NCBI RefSeq assembly: GCF_002902965.1
Contig: NZ_CP026106.1
Span: 1,364,001 to 1,428,000, forward strand
Source of the DNA: Paraburkholderia hospita
Lineage (GTDB): Bacteria; Pseudomonadota; Gammaproteobacteria; Burkholderiales; Burkholderiaceae
Length of the DNA stretch: 64,000 nucleotides
Reading direction: 5' to 3'
Position numbers and translations under genes: made by a program. This document shows positions 28,428 through 36,798 of this stretch, piece by piece; position 1 is the stretch's first letter, and each line of letters begins with the position of its first letter. Below the pieces are notes generated by a model that saw nothing but the letters and a program-made list of their open reading frames with translations, was not told the origin of the DNA and made no database searches.

Positions 28428-29095
28428 TTCGCTGGCATCCGCGCTTTGCCTTCGCGCTTCAAGCGTTGCCCCTGTGCGGGGCGGCACCTACTTTTCTTTG
28501 CCGCCGCAAAGAAAAGTAGGCAAAAGAAAGCGGCTCACACCGCTAATCCTTGTGTTTGCCTGAGGGCCCCCAAAGGGTCTTACGCTTCACACGGCAATCA
28601 CGTGACCCATGTTCGTTGCCAACGCTCCAAGAGGCGCATCACCCGCTTCAAGCACCCGCGTTGCAGCGTGCCGTGCCGGATATTCCACTGCCGCCCAGGT
28701 GGCAAACTGTGTGTAGGTCGTAGAGCCACACACGCCTCACTTCGGACCCGATAGCGCACGCGTTCCACCTTGTAAGAGCGCTAACGTGTACGCCGCGATA
28801 ACCTACACACAGTTTGCCACCTGGGCGGCACAAACCATTCGCTACCGTTAGCCCGTGCACGGGTATTCGAAGCGGGTGAGGCGCTCATTCAGCACGTTTG
28901 CAACGCACGCAGATAAGGATGTTGCCGTGTGAAGCGTAGGACCGGTTGGGGGCCCTCAGGCACGAAGAAATGTTGGCGGTGTTAGCCGCTTTCTCTTGCC
29001 TACTTTTCTTTGCGGCGGCAAAGAAAAGTAGGTGCCGCCCCGCACAGGGGCGACGCTTGAAGCACGAAGACATAGCGCGGATGCCAGCGCAAACC
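28428..29095. repeat. large imperfect palindromic repeat element, copy A
   Basis: About 668 bp whose two halves are imperfect reverse complements. The outer ends read GCTGGCATCCGCG and CGCGGATGCCAGC. Each arm has a 34-base hairpin (28487-28520 and 28999-29032) with CCTACTTTTCTTTGC paired to GCAAAGAAAAGTAGG over a 4-base loop. An inner pair of exact 29-base arms lies at 28690-28718 and 28801-28829. No convincing protein is encoded; frames here shadow the repeat. It lies between the convergent DUF2158 and LysE genes. A second copy with the same plan is at 39219-41418. Confidence 0.85.
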
Positions 29096-29326
29096 CAAGC
29101 AGGCCAACCAGCCGTCGCAGACAAAGCCGCTGCCGCCCCGCACAGGGGCGACGCTTGAAGCACGAAGGCATAGCGCGGATGCCATCGCAAACCCAAGCAA
29201 ACCACACAGCCGCCACGGACAAAATAGATGCCGCCCGCACAGGGGCAACACCTGAAGCGCAACGACAAAACGCGGATACCATCGCAACGGCCCAAACACC
29301 CCCAACCGTCGCAGACAAAGCACCAA
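29033..29326. repeat. three tandem 98-bp repeats
   Basis: Units starting at 29033, 29131 and about 29229 share TGCCGCCCCGCACAGGGGCG and then a GCGGATGCCA segment. The third is the most diverged. They extend from the right arm of palindromic copy A to within a few bases of the LysE stop. A diverged unit in the opposite direction is visible at 28340-28430. Confidence 0.75.
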
Positions 29327-29328
29327 AA

Positions 29329-29961
29329 CTAGCGCCGCGCTTCCGTGGCCATCCTGACAGCGAGACCCGCGAGCACCGTTCCCATCATCCACCGCTGCAC
29401 GACGAGCCACGTCGGCTTCCTCGCGAGAAACACAGCAATCGATCCCGCCGTCATAGCGACCGTCGAATTGACGGAAATGCTCAGCACGATCTGTATCACG
29501 CCAAACATCAACGATTGCCCAAGCACACTGCCATGCTGCGGATCAATAAACTGCGGCAGCAGCGAAAGATAAAGCACAGCAATCTTCGGATTCAGCAGAT
29601 TGGTGATGAAGCCCATCGTGAACAGCTTGCGCGGACTATCGACGGGCAAATCGCGCACCTGGAACGGCGAGCGTCCACCCGGCTTCACGGCCTGCCACGC
29701 GAGATACAGCAGATAGAGCGCACCACCAAACTGCAGCGCGTCGTACGCGAACGGCACGGCAAGCAGCAACGCTGTAATGCCGAACGCGGCGCAGAACATA
29801 TAAACCACGAAACCAAGCGCCACACCGCCGAGCGAAATCAGACCGGCCACGCGGCCCTGGCAGATCGACCGCGAGATCAGATAGATCATATTGGGCCCGG
29901 GCGTGAGCGCCATCCCAAGCGCGACAAAAGCAAATGCAACGAGATGCGAGGTTTGAGGCAT
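29329..29961 (-). CDS. LysE-family amino-acid/metabolite exporter
   Basis: The 210-residue inner-membrane protein has about six hydrophobic segments and the LysE/RhtB marks ALTPGPNMIYLISRS near residue 20 and FITNLLNPKIAVLYLSLLPQ near 120. It likely exports an amino acid or derivative. It starts at ATG 29961; its 3' end abuts the tandem repeats. Confidence 0.9.
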   Translation of the reverse strand: MPQTSHLVAFAFVALGMALTPGPNMIYLISRSICQGRVAGLISLGGVALGFVVYMFCAAFGITALLLAVPFAYDALQFGGALYLLYLAWQAVKPGGRSPFQVRDLPVDSPRKLFTMGFITNLLNPKIAVLYLSLLPQFIDPQHGSVLGQSLMFGVIQIVLSISVNSTVAMTAGSIAVFLARKPTWLVVQRWMMGTVLAGLAVRMATEARR

Positions 29962-30144
29962 TGCGTGAGCTCCGTTGAAGGAAGACCGATCGAAGGATCA
30001 AGGCAAGGCCCAGGCGCGCGGCGTGACGGAATCTGCATCCCGGTTCGCGTTCCCCGGTGGTGATCCACCTCGATTGAGCGCCAGTCGCGCGAACTGGTCG
30101 ATTGTTCCGCGCGCTGCCGGCGCACGCCAGATACAGAAACGGCA

Positions 30145-30462
30145 CTACCCGCCGATACACTTGAGCGCCGCCGCCGCGGCAACGATCATCACCATGCACG
30201 CGATGCGCGGCGCCGACACGGGATCGCCGAACAGCACGATGCCGAGCAGCGTGATACCCATCGACCCGATGCCCGTCCACACGACATACGCGGTGCCTGC
30301 GGGCAGATGCTTCATCGCGAGCGTCAGCAGGAAGACGCTCGCAAGCGCGGCCGCCACGCCGCCGACGCTCGGCCAGAAACGCGTCCAGCCGTTCGCATAC
30401 TTGAGCGCGAGGCCCATCAGGATTTCAACGACGCTTGCCGCGAGCAGGATTAACCACGCCAT
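30145..30462 (-). CDS. small multidrug resistance (SMR) transporter, SugE/Gdx-like
   Basis: The 105-residue, four-helix protein resembles the SugE/Gdx branch: AWLILLAASVVEILMGLALK with the essential glutamate in helix 1, then YANGWTRFWPS and GTAYVVWTGIGSMG. Gdx proteins export guanidinium; other members export quaternary ammonium compounds. ATG 30462 is used because GGAGG lies five bases upstream, inside an alternative start at 30474. It is divergent from an HxlR regulator 76 bp away. Confidence 0.87.
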   Translation of the reverse strand: MAWLILLAASVVEILMGLALKYANGWTRFWPSVGGVAAALASVFLLTLAMKHLPAGTAYVVWTGIGSMGITLLGIVLFGDPVSAPRIACMVMIVAAAAALKCIGG

Positions 30463-30538
30463 CACTACCTCCATTTAAAGACTGGACGCAGCGTAGAGGT
30501 ATAGTGATCCGCTGACCATTACGCACCTTCTGGTAACC

Positions 30539-30958
30539 ATGGCAATGCCCGCGCCGGACCCTTCCGTCGACGCCGCGAACGAGGCGCAGCACCCAGGCAA
30601 CGTGTTCGACGAGGCCTGTTCGTCGCGGCTCGCGCTTGAACTGATCGCGAGTAAATGGACGCTACTGATCCTGCCCGCGCTGCAGGACGGACCGATGCGC
30701 AACAACGCGCTGCTGCGCAAGATTGGCGGTATTTCGCAGAAGGTGCTGTCGCAGACGCTACGCGAGCTGGAGCGCAACGGGCTCGTGATCCGCGACGTGT
30801 GCGGCACGAAACCCTTGCATGTCGAATATCGGCTGAGCGCGCTCGGGCTGTCGTTGAGCGACGCGCTCGTCACGCTCGACCGCTGGGCCGAAACGCATGG
30901 CGGCGCGCTCGGCGCCGCGCGCGAGCGCTTCGATACGCTTGCGCAGTCGCGTCGATAG
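30539..30958 (+). CDS. HxlR-family transcriptional regulator
   Basis: The 139-residue winged-helix protein has the HxlR core SKWTLLILPALQDGPMRNN, GGISQKVLSQTLRELERNGLV and a beta-wing VEYRLSALG. Such proteins sense electrophiles or drugs. Its divergent placement next to the SMR gene suggests it controls that exporter. Confidence 0.9.
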   Translation: MAMPAPDPSVDAANEAQHPGNVFDEACSSRLALELIASKWTLLILPALQDGPMRNNALLRKIGGISQKVLSQTLRELERNGLVIRDVCGTKPLHVEYRLSALGLSLSDALVTLDRWAETHGGALGAARERFDTLAQSRR

Positions 30959-30973
30959 CGCCGGGTTAAACGC

Positions 30974-32131
30974 TCAGCCGCGCAGCGGCCGGAAGAAGCG
31001 CCGTATCTCTTCAGCAAGCAGCGCAGGCTGTTCCATCGCGGCGAAGTGCCCGCCGCGCGGCATATCCGCAAACTGCGTGACGTTGAAGACACGTTCGATC
31101 CACGAGCGCGGCGGCTGGCTGATCTCCTTCGGAAAACGCGCAAAGCCGAGCGGCGGCGTGACGCGCTGGCCCGGCTCGAAGCGCAATGGCCGCGCGCGCG
31201 TTTCCGCGTAGAGCCGCATCGACGAGCCGATCGTCTGCGTATGCCAGTACAACGACAGATCGGTCAGCAACTGGTCCTTCGAAAACGCACGCTCGATGTC
31301 GCCGTCGCAATCGCTCCACGCGCGGAATTTCTCGACGATCCACGCGGCGAGCCCCGCAGGCGAATCGTTCAACGCGAACGCTGCCGTGTTCGGTTTCGTC
31401 GCGTGCATGTGCGCGTAGGCGCCTTCGGCATCGGCGAACACCGCCTTCGACGCGAGAAAATCCCGCTCTTCCTGCGTGATGGACGGATCGTCGGGCGCGA
31501 CGCCGGGTGCGTACGAACTCGGCAGGAAGTTGAGATGAATGCCGTCGACATGCTGCGCATGGTTGGCCGCCAACGCGATCGACACCGCCGCGCCCAGGTC
31601 GCCGCCCTGCGCGCCAAAGCGCGCGTAGCCGAGGCCGCGCATCAGCTCGACCCACAGGCCAGCGATTGCGAACACCGACATGCCCGGCTTCGAAGGCCGC
31701 TCCGAAAAGCCATAGCCGGGCATCGACGGGACGACGACATCAAATGCATCGGCGGGGTCCGCGCCGAACGACGCCGGGTCGCACAGCTGCGGCACCAGTT
31801 CGGCGAACTCGATGAACGAGCCGGGCCAACCGTGCGTGATGACGAGCGGGTAGGGCTTCGGACCCGTGCCGCGCCGATGCACGAAATGCACGGCAAGATC
31901 GCCGACCTGCGCGACGAATTGCGGCTCCTGATTGAGCCGCGCTTCCGTCGCGCGCCAGTCGTACTCGCCCGCCCAGTAGTCGACGAGATCGCGCAAATAG
32001 TTCATGTCGGTGCCGAGCGACCACGGCGCGCTATCGAACGTGTCGGGCCAGCGTGTTTGCGCGAGGCGCGTCTTGAGCGCGGCAAGCTCGAAGTCGGGAA
32101 TCGAAATCTGGAACGGAGTGATCTGCATCAT
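30974..32131 (-). CDS. epoxide hydrolase family protein
   Basis: The 385-residue protein has the epoxide hydrolase N-terminal domain (FQISIPDFELAALKTRLAQT, WSLGTDMNYLRDLVDYW) and an alpha/beta hydrolase core. HGWPGSFIEF forms the oxyanion site, Asp178 in GAQGGDLG is the nucleophile and His362 in RGGHFAAME is the base. It should open epoxides to diols through a covalent ester. ATG 32131 has AGGA upstream; the frame to 32197 overlaps the preceding gene. It follows the small membrane gene by 32 bp. Confidence 0.9.
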   Translation of the reverse strand: MMQITPFQISIPDFELAALKTRLAQTRWPDTFDSAPWSLGTDMNYLRDLVDYWAGEYDWRATEARLNQEPQFVAQVGDLAVHFVHRRGTGPKPYPLVITHGWPGSFIEFAELVPQLCDPASFGADPADAFDVVVPSMPGYGFSERPSKPGMSVFAIAGLWVELMRGLGYARFGAQGGDLGAAVSIALAANHAQHVDGIHLNFLPSSYAPGVAPDDPSITQEERDFLASKAVFADAEGAYAHMHATKPNTAAFALNDSPAGLAAWIVEKFRAWSDCDGDIERAFSKDQLLTDLSLYWHTQTIGSSMRLYAETRARPLRFEPGQRVTPPLGFARFPKEISQPPRSWIERVFNVTQFADMPRGGHFAAMEQPALLAEEIRRFFRPLRG

Positions 32132-32163
32132 GTGGTCCTGGTCGTTGAGCGGCAGGCGGCGCG

Positions 32164-32469
32164 CTATTTGGTCGAACGGTCGCGCGATTCGCGCCACCGC
32201 ACGCGCTCGCCGAGTCCCTTCGTGAAGGTTCGCATGCTGAGGGTGCGGCGCGAGCGCACCACTTCACCTTCCAGATTGACGGGCGGATTCGGCTGCCACG
32301 CCCAGTACAGCGCGACCAGCCAGCCGAACACCGTCCAGCCCATGCACGCATTGAATAGTGCGATGGTCAGCATGTCATAGCGCTTGCGGCGATCGGCGAT
32401 GATCGACGGTAGAAAGTACAGCCCCAGCGCGGCGACGGTCGCGACGCCTTGTATCATCATCTCGTTCAT
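32164..32469 (-). CDS. superinfection-immunity-type small membrane protein
   Basis: The 101-residue protein has two membrane segments and the family pattern LYFLPSIIADRRKRYDML then NACMGWTVFGWLVALYWAW. In T4 phage this type of protein (Imm) blocks DNA entry, but most bacterial members are of unknown role. ATG 32469 has a strong GGGGAGG. It probably shares a transcript with the epoxide hydrolase. Confidence 0.82.
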   Translation of the reverse strand: MNEMMIQGVATVAALGLYFLPSIIADRRKRYDMLTIALFNACMGWTVFGWLVALYWAWQPNPPVNLEGEVVRSRRTLSMRTFTKGLGERVRWRESRDRSTK

Positions 32470-32639
32470 CGAACCTCCCCAGGCGCGGAATCTATCCCTT
32501 CATTGTCGCGCGATCGGGCATCGTCCGCTTGCCGTTTGAAGGGTGTTTGCAAGGCAGGCGCCGTATGGTTCACACGAATTCGGCAAGCCGCGCCGTAAGG
32601 TCTATCATGTGCGTTTCGACTGCACCGGATATGGCCATC

Positions 32640-34100
32640 ATGATCTCCGACGACACTCAACAAGCTCAAAAGCTGAATCACGACACACTGCGCGAATTCG
32701 TCGATCGCAAATGGAACGATGAGATCGTGCCGGCGCTGACCGACTACATCGCCGTGCCCGCGAAGAGCCCGGCTTTCGATGCCGATTGGGAAAAGCACGG
32801 CTTTATCGAGCGCGTGACCACGGAGGCCGCGAAGTGGGCGGAGCAGCAGCCCGTGCGCGGACTGAAGCTGGAAATCGTGCGTCTGCCGGGCCGCACGCCC
32901 GTGATCTTCTTCGAATCGCCCGCGACGCGCTCGGGCAGCACGGACACCATCGTGCTGTATGGCCACCTCGACAAGCAGCCGGAATTCGACGGCTGGCGCA
33001 ACGATCTCGGCCCGTGGACGCCGAAGCTCGAAGACGGCAAGCTCTACGGCCGCGGCGGCGCCGACGATGGCTACGCGATCTACGCCAGCCTCACCGCGCT
33101 CGCGGCGCTCGACGCGCAAGGCATCGAGCGGCCGCGCTGCGTCGGCCTGATCGAAACCTGCGAAGAGTCGGGCAGCTACGATTTGCTGCCGTACGTCGAC
33201 GCGTTGCGCGAGCGGCTCGGCAAGGTCGGGCTCGTCGTGTGCCTGGACTCGGGTGCGGGCAACTACGATCAGCTGTGGCTCACCACGTCGCTGCGCGGCC
33301 TCGTATCCGGCGACCTCGAAGTGCAGGTGCTCGACGAAGGCATTCACTCGGGCGGCTACGGCGGCATCGCGCCGTCGAGCTTCCGCATCATGCGGCAAAT
33401 GTTCGAGCGTCTCGAAGACGCTGCCGACGGCACGCTGCTGCCGAAGGGCTTCCATTGCCCGGTTCCGCTCGACCGTCTCGATGAAGCCGAAGCGACCGCG
33501 AAGATTCTCGGCGACGACGTGTGGAAAAAACTGCCGTGGGCTTGCGGCCAGGACGGCGGCCCGGTGCTCCCGACCACCACCGACCCGAAAGAAGCGCTGC
33601 TCAATTCCACCTGGCGTCCGTCGCTGTCGGTGACGGGCGCGGCGGGCCTACCGTCGCTCGCGGATGCCGGCAACGTGCTGCGTCCGCGCACGGCGTTCAA
33701 GCTGTCGCTGCGTCTGCCGCCGCTCGTCGATGCGGAAAACGCCGTGCAGCAGATGAAGTCGCTGCTGGAGTTCGATCCGCCGTACAACGCGAAGGTCACG
33801 TTCAAGCCGGACGCGGGCGCCGCGACGGGCTGGAACGCGCCGGAACTCGCGCCGTGGCTTGGCACTGCGCTGAACGACGCCTCGCGCCAGCACTTCGGTG
33901 CGGATGTCGCGTTCATCGGGCAGGGCGGCACGATCCCGCTGATGAACGTGCTGAAGGCGGGCTTCCCGACCTCGCAGTTCATGGTGTGCGGCGTGCTCGG
34001 GCCGAAGTCGAACGCGCACGGTCCGAACGAGTTCCTGCATGTGCCGTACGGCAAGAAGCTGACGGCGGCTGTCGCTGAGGTGATTGCCGCCGCGCCTTGA
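32640..34100 (+). CDS. M20-family metallopeptidase
   Basis: The 486-residue protein shows the di-zinc site of M20 peptidases: YGHLDKQPE (His and the catalytic Asp), GRGGADDGYAIY (bridging Asp), TCEESGS (catalytic Glu and zinc Glu), LDSGAGNYD, and the last histidine in HGPNEFLHVPYG. It cleaves dipeptides or related amides in the cytosol. The start could be ATG 32640 or 32631; the frame is open to 32529 but without support. A strong hairpin follows the stop. Confidence 0.88.
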   Translation: MISDDTQQAQKLNHDTLREFVDRKWNDEIVPALTDYIAVPAKSPAFDADWEKHGFIERVTTEAAKWAEQQPVRGLKLEIVRLPGRTPVIFFESPATRSGSTDTIVLYGHLDKQPEFDGWRNDLGPWTPKLEDGKLYGRGGADDGYAIYASLTALAALDAQGIERPRCVGLIETCEESGSYDLLPYVDALRERLGKVGLVVCLDSGAGNYDQLWLTTSLRGLVSGDLEVQVLDEGIHSGGYGGIAPSSFRIMRQMFERLEDAADGTLLPKGFHCPVPLDRLDEAEATAKILGDDVWKKLPWACGQDGGPVLPTTTDPKEALLNSTWRPSLSVTGAAGLPSLADAGNVLRPRTAFKLSLRLPPLVDAENAVQQMKSLLEFDPPYNAKVTFKPDAGAATGWNAPELAPWLGTALNDASRQHFGADVAFIGQGGTIPLMNVLKAGFPTSQFMVCGVLGPKSNAHGPNEFLHVPYGKKLTAAVAEVIAAAP

Positions 34101-34139
34101 TGTCTGTCCCGAACGTTCGACGCTGAAGCGTTTTTCCGC

Positions 34140-34167
34140 GTGGGAGAAGCCGGCCGGCTTTTCCCAC
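34140..34167 (+). terminator. 28-bp inverted repeat after M20 gene
   Basis: GTGGGAGAAGCCGG faces CCGGCTTTTCCCAC, 14-base arms with one G-T mismatch, 40 bases after the peptidase stop. There is little T-tract after it; it likely ends the peptidase transcript before the Ldh2-type gene at 34203. Confidence 0.55.
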
Positions 34168-34202
34168 TGTCCATCCGTTTTTCTTGACGAACCGATCATC
34201 GA

Positions 34203-35291
34203 ATGAACGACACGCGCGCTCCCCGTATTCCCGTCGATCAACTGCACGCCTACGTGCGCGCGATATGGGAGCAGGCAGGCAGTTCGCCGCGTGAAGCCCA
34301 GCTCGTCGCCGATCATCTCGTTGCAGCCAATCTCACGGGACACGATTCGCATGGCGTCGGCATGATTCCGCGCTATGTCGATTCGCTGCGCGATCACGAG
34401 CTGAAGTTGAACGCGCACGCGAGCGTCGTGAAGGACGTCGGCGCGGTGCTGACCGTCGATGGCGGCAAGGGCTTCGGCCAGGTCGTCGCACACGAGGCGA
34501 TGGAACTCGGCATCGAGCGCGCGAAAAAGCTCGGCGTGTGTGCCGTCGCGCTGCGCAACGCGCATCACATCGGCCGGATCGGGCATTGGGCCGAGCAGTG
34601 CGCGAAGGCGGGGCTCGCGTCGTTTCACTTCGTCAACGTGGCGGGCGATCCGCTCGTCGCGCCGTTCGGCGGCGCGGACCGCCGCATTGGCACCAATCCG
34701 TTTTGCGCGGCCTTTCCGCGCGAGGGCAAGGCGCCGCTCGTGCTCGACTTCGCGACCAGCGCCGTCGCGTACGGCAAGACGCGCGTCGCGTACAACCAGG
34801 GCAAGCAGGTGCCGCCCGGCGCGCTGATCGATCACGAAGGCAAACCGACCGTCGAGCCGAAAGTGATGATGGAGGCGCCGTTCGGCGCGCTGATGCCCGT
34901 TGGCGGACACAAGGGCTTCGGGCTTGCGGCGATGTGCGAGATCTTCGGCGGCGCGCTGTCGGGCGGCTACACGACGCACGAGGACACGCTGCAAAAGACC
35001 AACGCGATCATCAACTGCATGCTGTCGGTGATCGCCGATCCCGCCGCCTTCGATGCGCCCAACGCCGAGGCCGAGGCGGATGCGTTCGTCGAGTGGGTGA
35101 AGGCGTCGCCGCTCGCCGGCGGAGCGGAGCGCATCTATGCGCCGGGCGAGCCGGAGCGCGCGACGCGTGCCGAGCGCGAGGCCAACGGCATTCCCGTCGA
35201 TCCGCAGACGTGGCGGCAGATCCGCGAGGCGGCGCTCGCGGCGGGACTGTCGCAGGAAGACGCCGATAGCTGGTCCGCGCGCTTGCAGTAA
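34203..35291 (+). CDS. malate/L-lactate dehydrogenase family (Ldh2) oxidoreductase
   Basis: The 362-residue NAD(P)-dependent enzyme belongs to the Ldh2/MDG family (malate, lactate, ureidoglycolate, Delta1-piperideine-2-carboxylate reductases). Markers are GHDSHGVGMIPRYV, NAHHIGRIGHWAEQ, IGTNPFCAAFP and VGGHKGFGLAAMCEI. The substrate cannot be fixed from sequence. It starts at ATG 34203 and stands alone on its transcript. Confidence 0.88.
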   Translation: MNDTRAPRIPVDQLHAYVRAIWEQAGSSPREAQLVADHLVAANLTGHDSHGVGMIPRYVDSLRDHELKLNAHASVVKDVGAVLTVDGGKGFGQVVAHEAMELGIERAKKLGVCAVALRNAHHIGRIGHWAEQCAKAGLASFHFVNVAGDPLVAPFGGADRRIGTNPFCAAFPREGKAPLVLDFATSAVAYGKTRVAYNQGKQVPPGALIDHEGKPTVEPKVMMEAPFGALMPVGGHKGFGLAAMCEIFGGALSGGYTTHEDTLQKTNAIINCMLSVIADPAAFDAPNAEAEADAFVEWVKASPLAGGAERIYAPGEPERATRAEREANGIPVDPQTWRQIREAALAAGLSQEDADSWSARLQ

Positions 35292-35728
35292 AGCGCGCCG
35301 TCGCGGCACATGCCGTTGCACGCGCATCGATCGACCGATGCGCGTCAAACACCGACTGAAAAGCGCGGCCTCGCCGCTTTGCCGCTTTTTGCCTCTCCTC
35401 GCCACGAATTCGCAAAACAATGCAATCAGAAGAACTTCGGATTGCATTAAAACGTTTGCCTCGCCAATTCGCCAAAAATTAAAACAGATATTCTAATTAC
35501 CGCTTTGCGCCCTTATTAAAGCGACGGCGAGAACGTTTGTTTGAAGTTTTATTCTGGACGGCAATCGTTTGCGCCAGCCTTGCCTGGCATGAAGCCCGTC
35601 CAGTGGGCGTCGCCATACTTATGAAGAACTGCATTCTTCTGTTGGTTAGGCCGCCCCATCAGATTCTGGTCTGTTTTAGGCTCGCAATGCTTCACCCGAG
35701 TTTTTAACTTCAAAAAGGACCATTCAAA
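35292..35728. other. upstream region of rpfF-like gene
   Basis: 437 bp between the Ldh2 gene and the RpfF-like gene. The second half (35430-35560) is AT-rich and likely holds the promoter. No small gene with ribosome site was found. Confidence 0.5.
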
Positions 35729-36607
35729 ATGAATCTGCAAAACCATCACGCCTGCCGTCCGTTCCTCGAAGCTGGCAAGCTGTCGCAAATCTCCGCGTAT
35801 TACGAAGAAGAGCGCAACGTCATGTGGATGATGTTGCGCGCGCAACCGCGTCCATGTTTCAACCTCGAACTGGTGCACGACATTCTTGAACTCGCGCGCG
35901 CCGCGCGCGATTCCAATGTGCGCATCGATTTTTGGGTGACAGGCTCCGTGATTCCGACGATGTTCAACGTCGGCGGCGATCTCAGCTTTTTTGCCGACGC
36001 GATTCGCGCAGGCCGCCGCCAGGAGTTGATGGCGTATGCGCGTGCCTGTGTCGATTGCGTGCATGCGGCCGCGCGTGGCTTCGACACCGGCGCGATTTCG
36101 ATTGCGATGATAGAGGGCAGCGCGCTCGGCGGCGGCTTCGAAGCGGCGCTCGCGCATCATTTCGTGCTCGCGCAGAACGACGCGCGGATGGGCTTCCCGG
36201 AGATCGCCTTCAACCTGTTCCCGGGCATGGGCGGCTATTCGCTCGTCGCGCGCAAGGCGGGCATGCGCCTCGCGGAGGAACTGATCGGCGGCGGCGAATC
36301 GCATACGGCCGAGTGGCACGAAAGCCGCGGCCTCGTCGACCATCTGTTCGAGCCGGGCGAGGCGTATATCGCGACGCGCACCTTCATCGACACGTTGCGC
36401 CCCAAGCTCAACGGCATCCGCGCGATGGTGCGGGCGCGTCAGCGCGTGCTGCAGCTGTCGCGCGCCGAACTGATGGAAATTACCGAGGATTGGGTGCAGT
36501 CCGCGTTCACGATCGAGGAGAAGGATCTCGCCTTCATGGAGCGGCTCGTGATGCTGCAAAACCGCCGCGCGGGCAATCTGCGCCCGGCTGCAATGAACGT
36601 TGCGTAA
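35729..36607 (+). CDS. rpfF: RpfF-like DSF/BDSF signal synthase (crotonase family)
   Basis: The 292-residue crotonase has the pattern of RpfF, which makes cis-2-unsaturated fatty acid signals from acyl-ACP. Seen are IPTMFNVGGDLSFF, SALGGGFEAALAHHFVLAQN and RMGFPEIAFNLFPGMGGY. Glu138 and Glu158 match the catalytic pair of RpfF by motif and by their 20-residue spacing. The GGGFEAAL and FNLFPGMG motifs separate it from ordinary enoyl-CoA hydratases. ATG 35729 has an AAAAAGGAC site. It is convergent with the RpfR-like gene, the known partner in Burkholderia, so the product is probably BDSF. Confidence 0.88.
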   Translation: MNLQNHHACRPFLEAGKLSQISAYYEEERNVMWMMLRAQPRPCFNLELVHDILELARAARDSNVRIDFWVTGSVIPTMFNVGGDLSFFADAIRAGRRQELMAYARACVDCVHAAARGFDTGAISIAMIEGSALGGGFEAALAHHFVLAQNDARMGFPEIAFNLFPGMGGYSLVARKAGMRLAEELIGGGESHTAEWHESRGLVDHLFEPGEAYIATRTFIDTLRPKLNGIRAMVRARQRVLQLSRAELMEITEDWVQSAFTIEEKDLAFMERLVMLQNRRAGNLRPAAMNVA

Positions 36608-36798
36608 GCAGGAAGGACAGTAGTCTGATTGGCAGAACGCCCCCGCGCTTAGCGTTACGCGCTCCGTCTGCACCCGTCAGGTATTGACGCAACTATCAAC
36701 GTAGCAAAGGCATCACGCAGCATGCATTACGCAGTAGCCAGCCGCATGAGCGGCCGACAGGCGGGAGACTCCAAAGGTCGAGCGAACTTTTCGGGGGT

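Noticed and set aside
28315..29300. Several 70-140 codon frames in the repeat block
   Set aside because: They recur in both arms and in both palindrome copies as translations of the repeat itself, without ribosome sites.
29033..29326. CRISPR-like array
   Set aside because: The repeats are 98 bp, directly adjacent without spacers, only three in number, and no cas genes are near.
33648..35447. 599-codon minus-strand frame opposite the M20 and Ldh2 genes
   Set aside because: Spans two well-supported genes and their intergenic terminator; arginine-rich shadow.
35729..36607. Ordinary enoyl-CoA hydratase
   Set aside because: The GGGFEAAL and FNLFPGMG motifs and the adjacent PAS-GGDEF-EAL gene fit RpfF better than a beta-oxidation enzyme.
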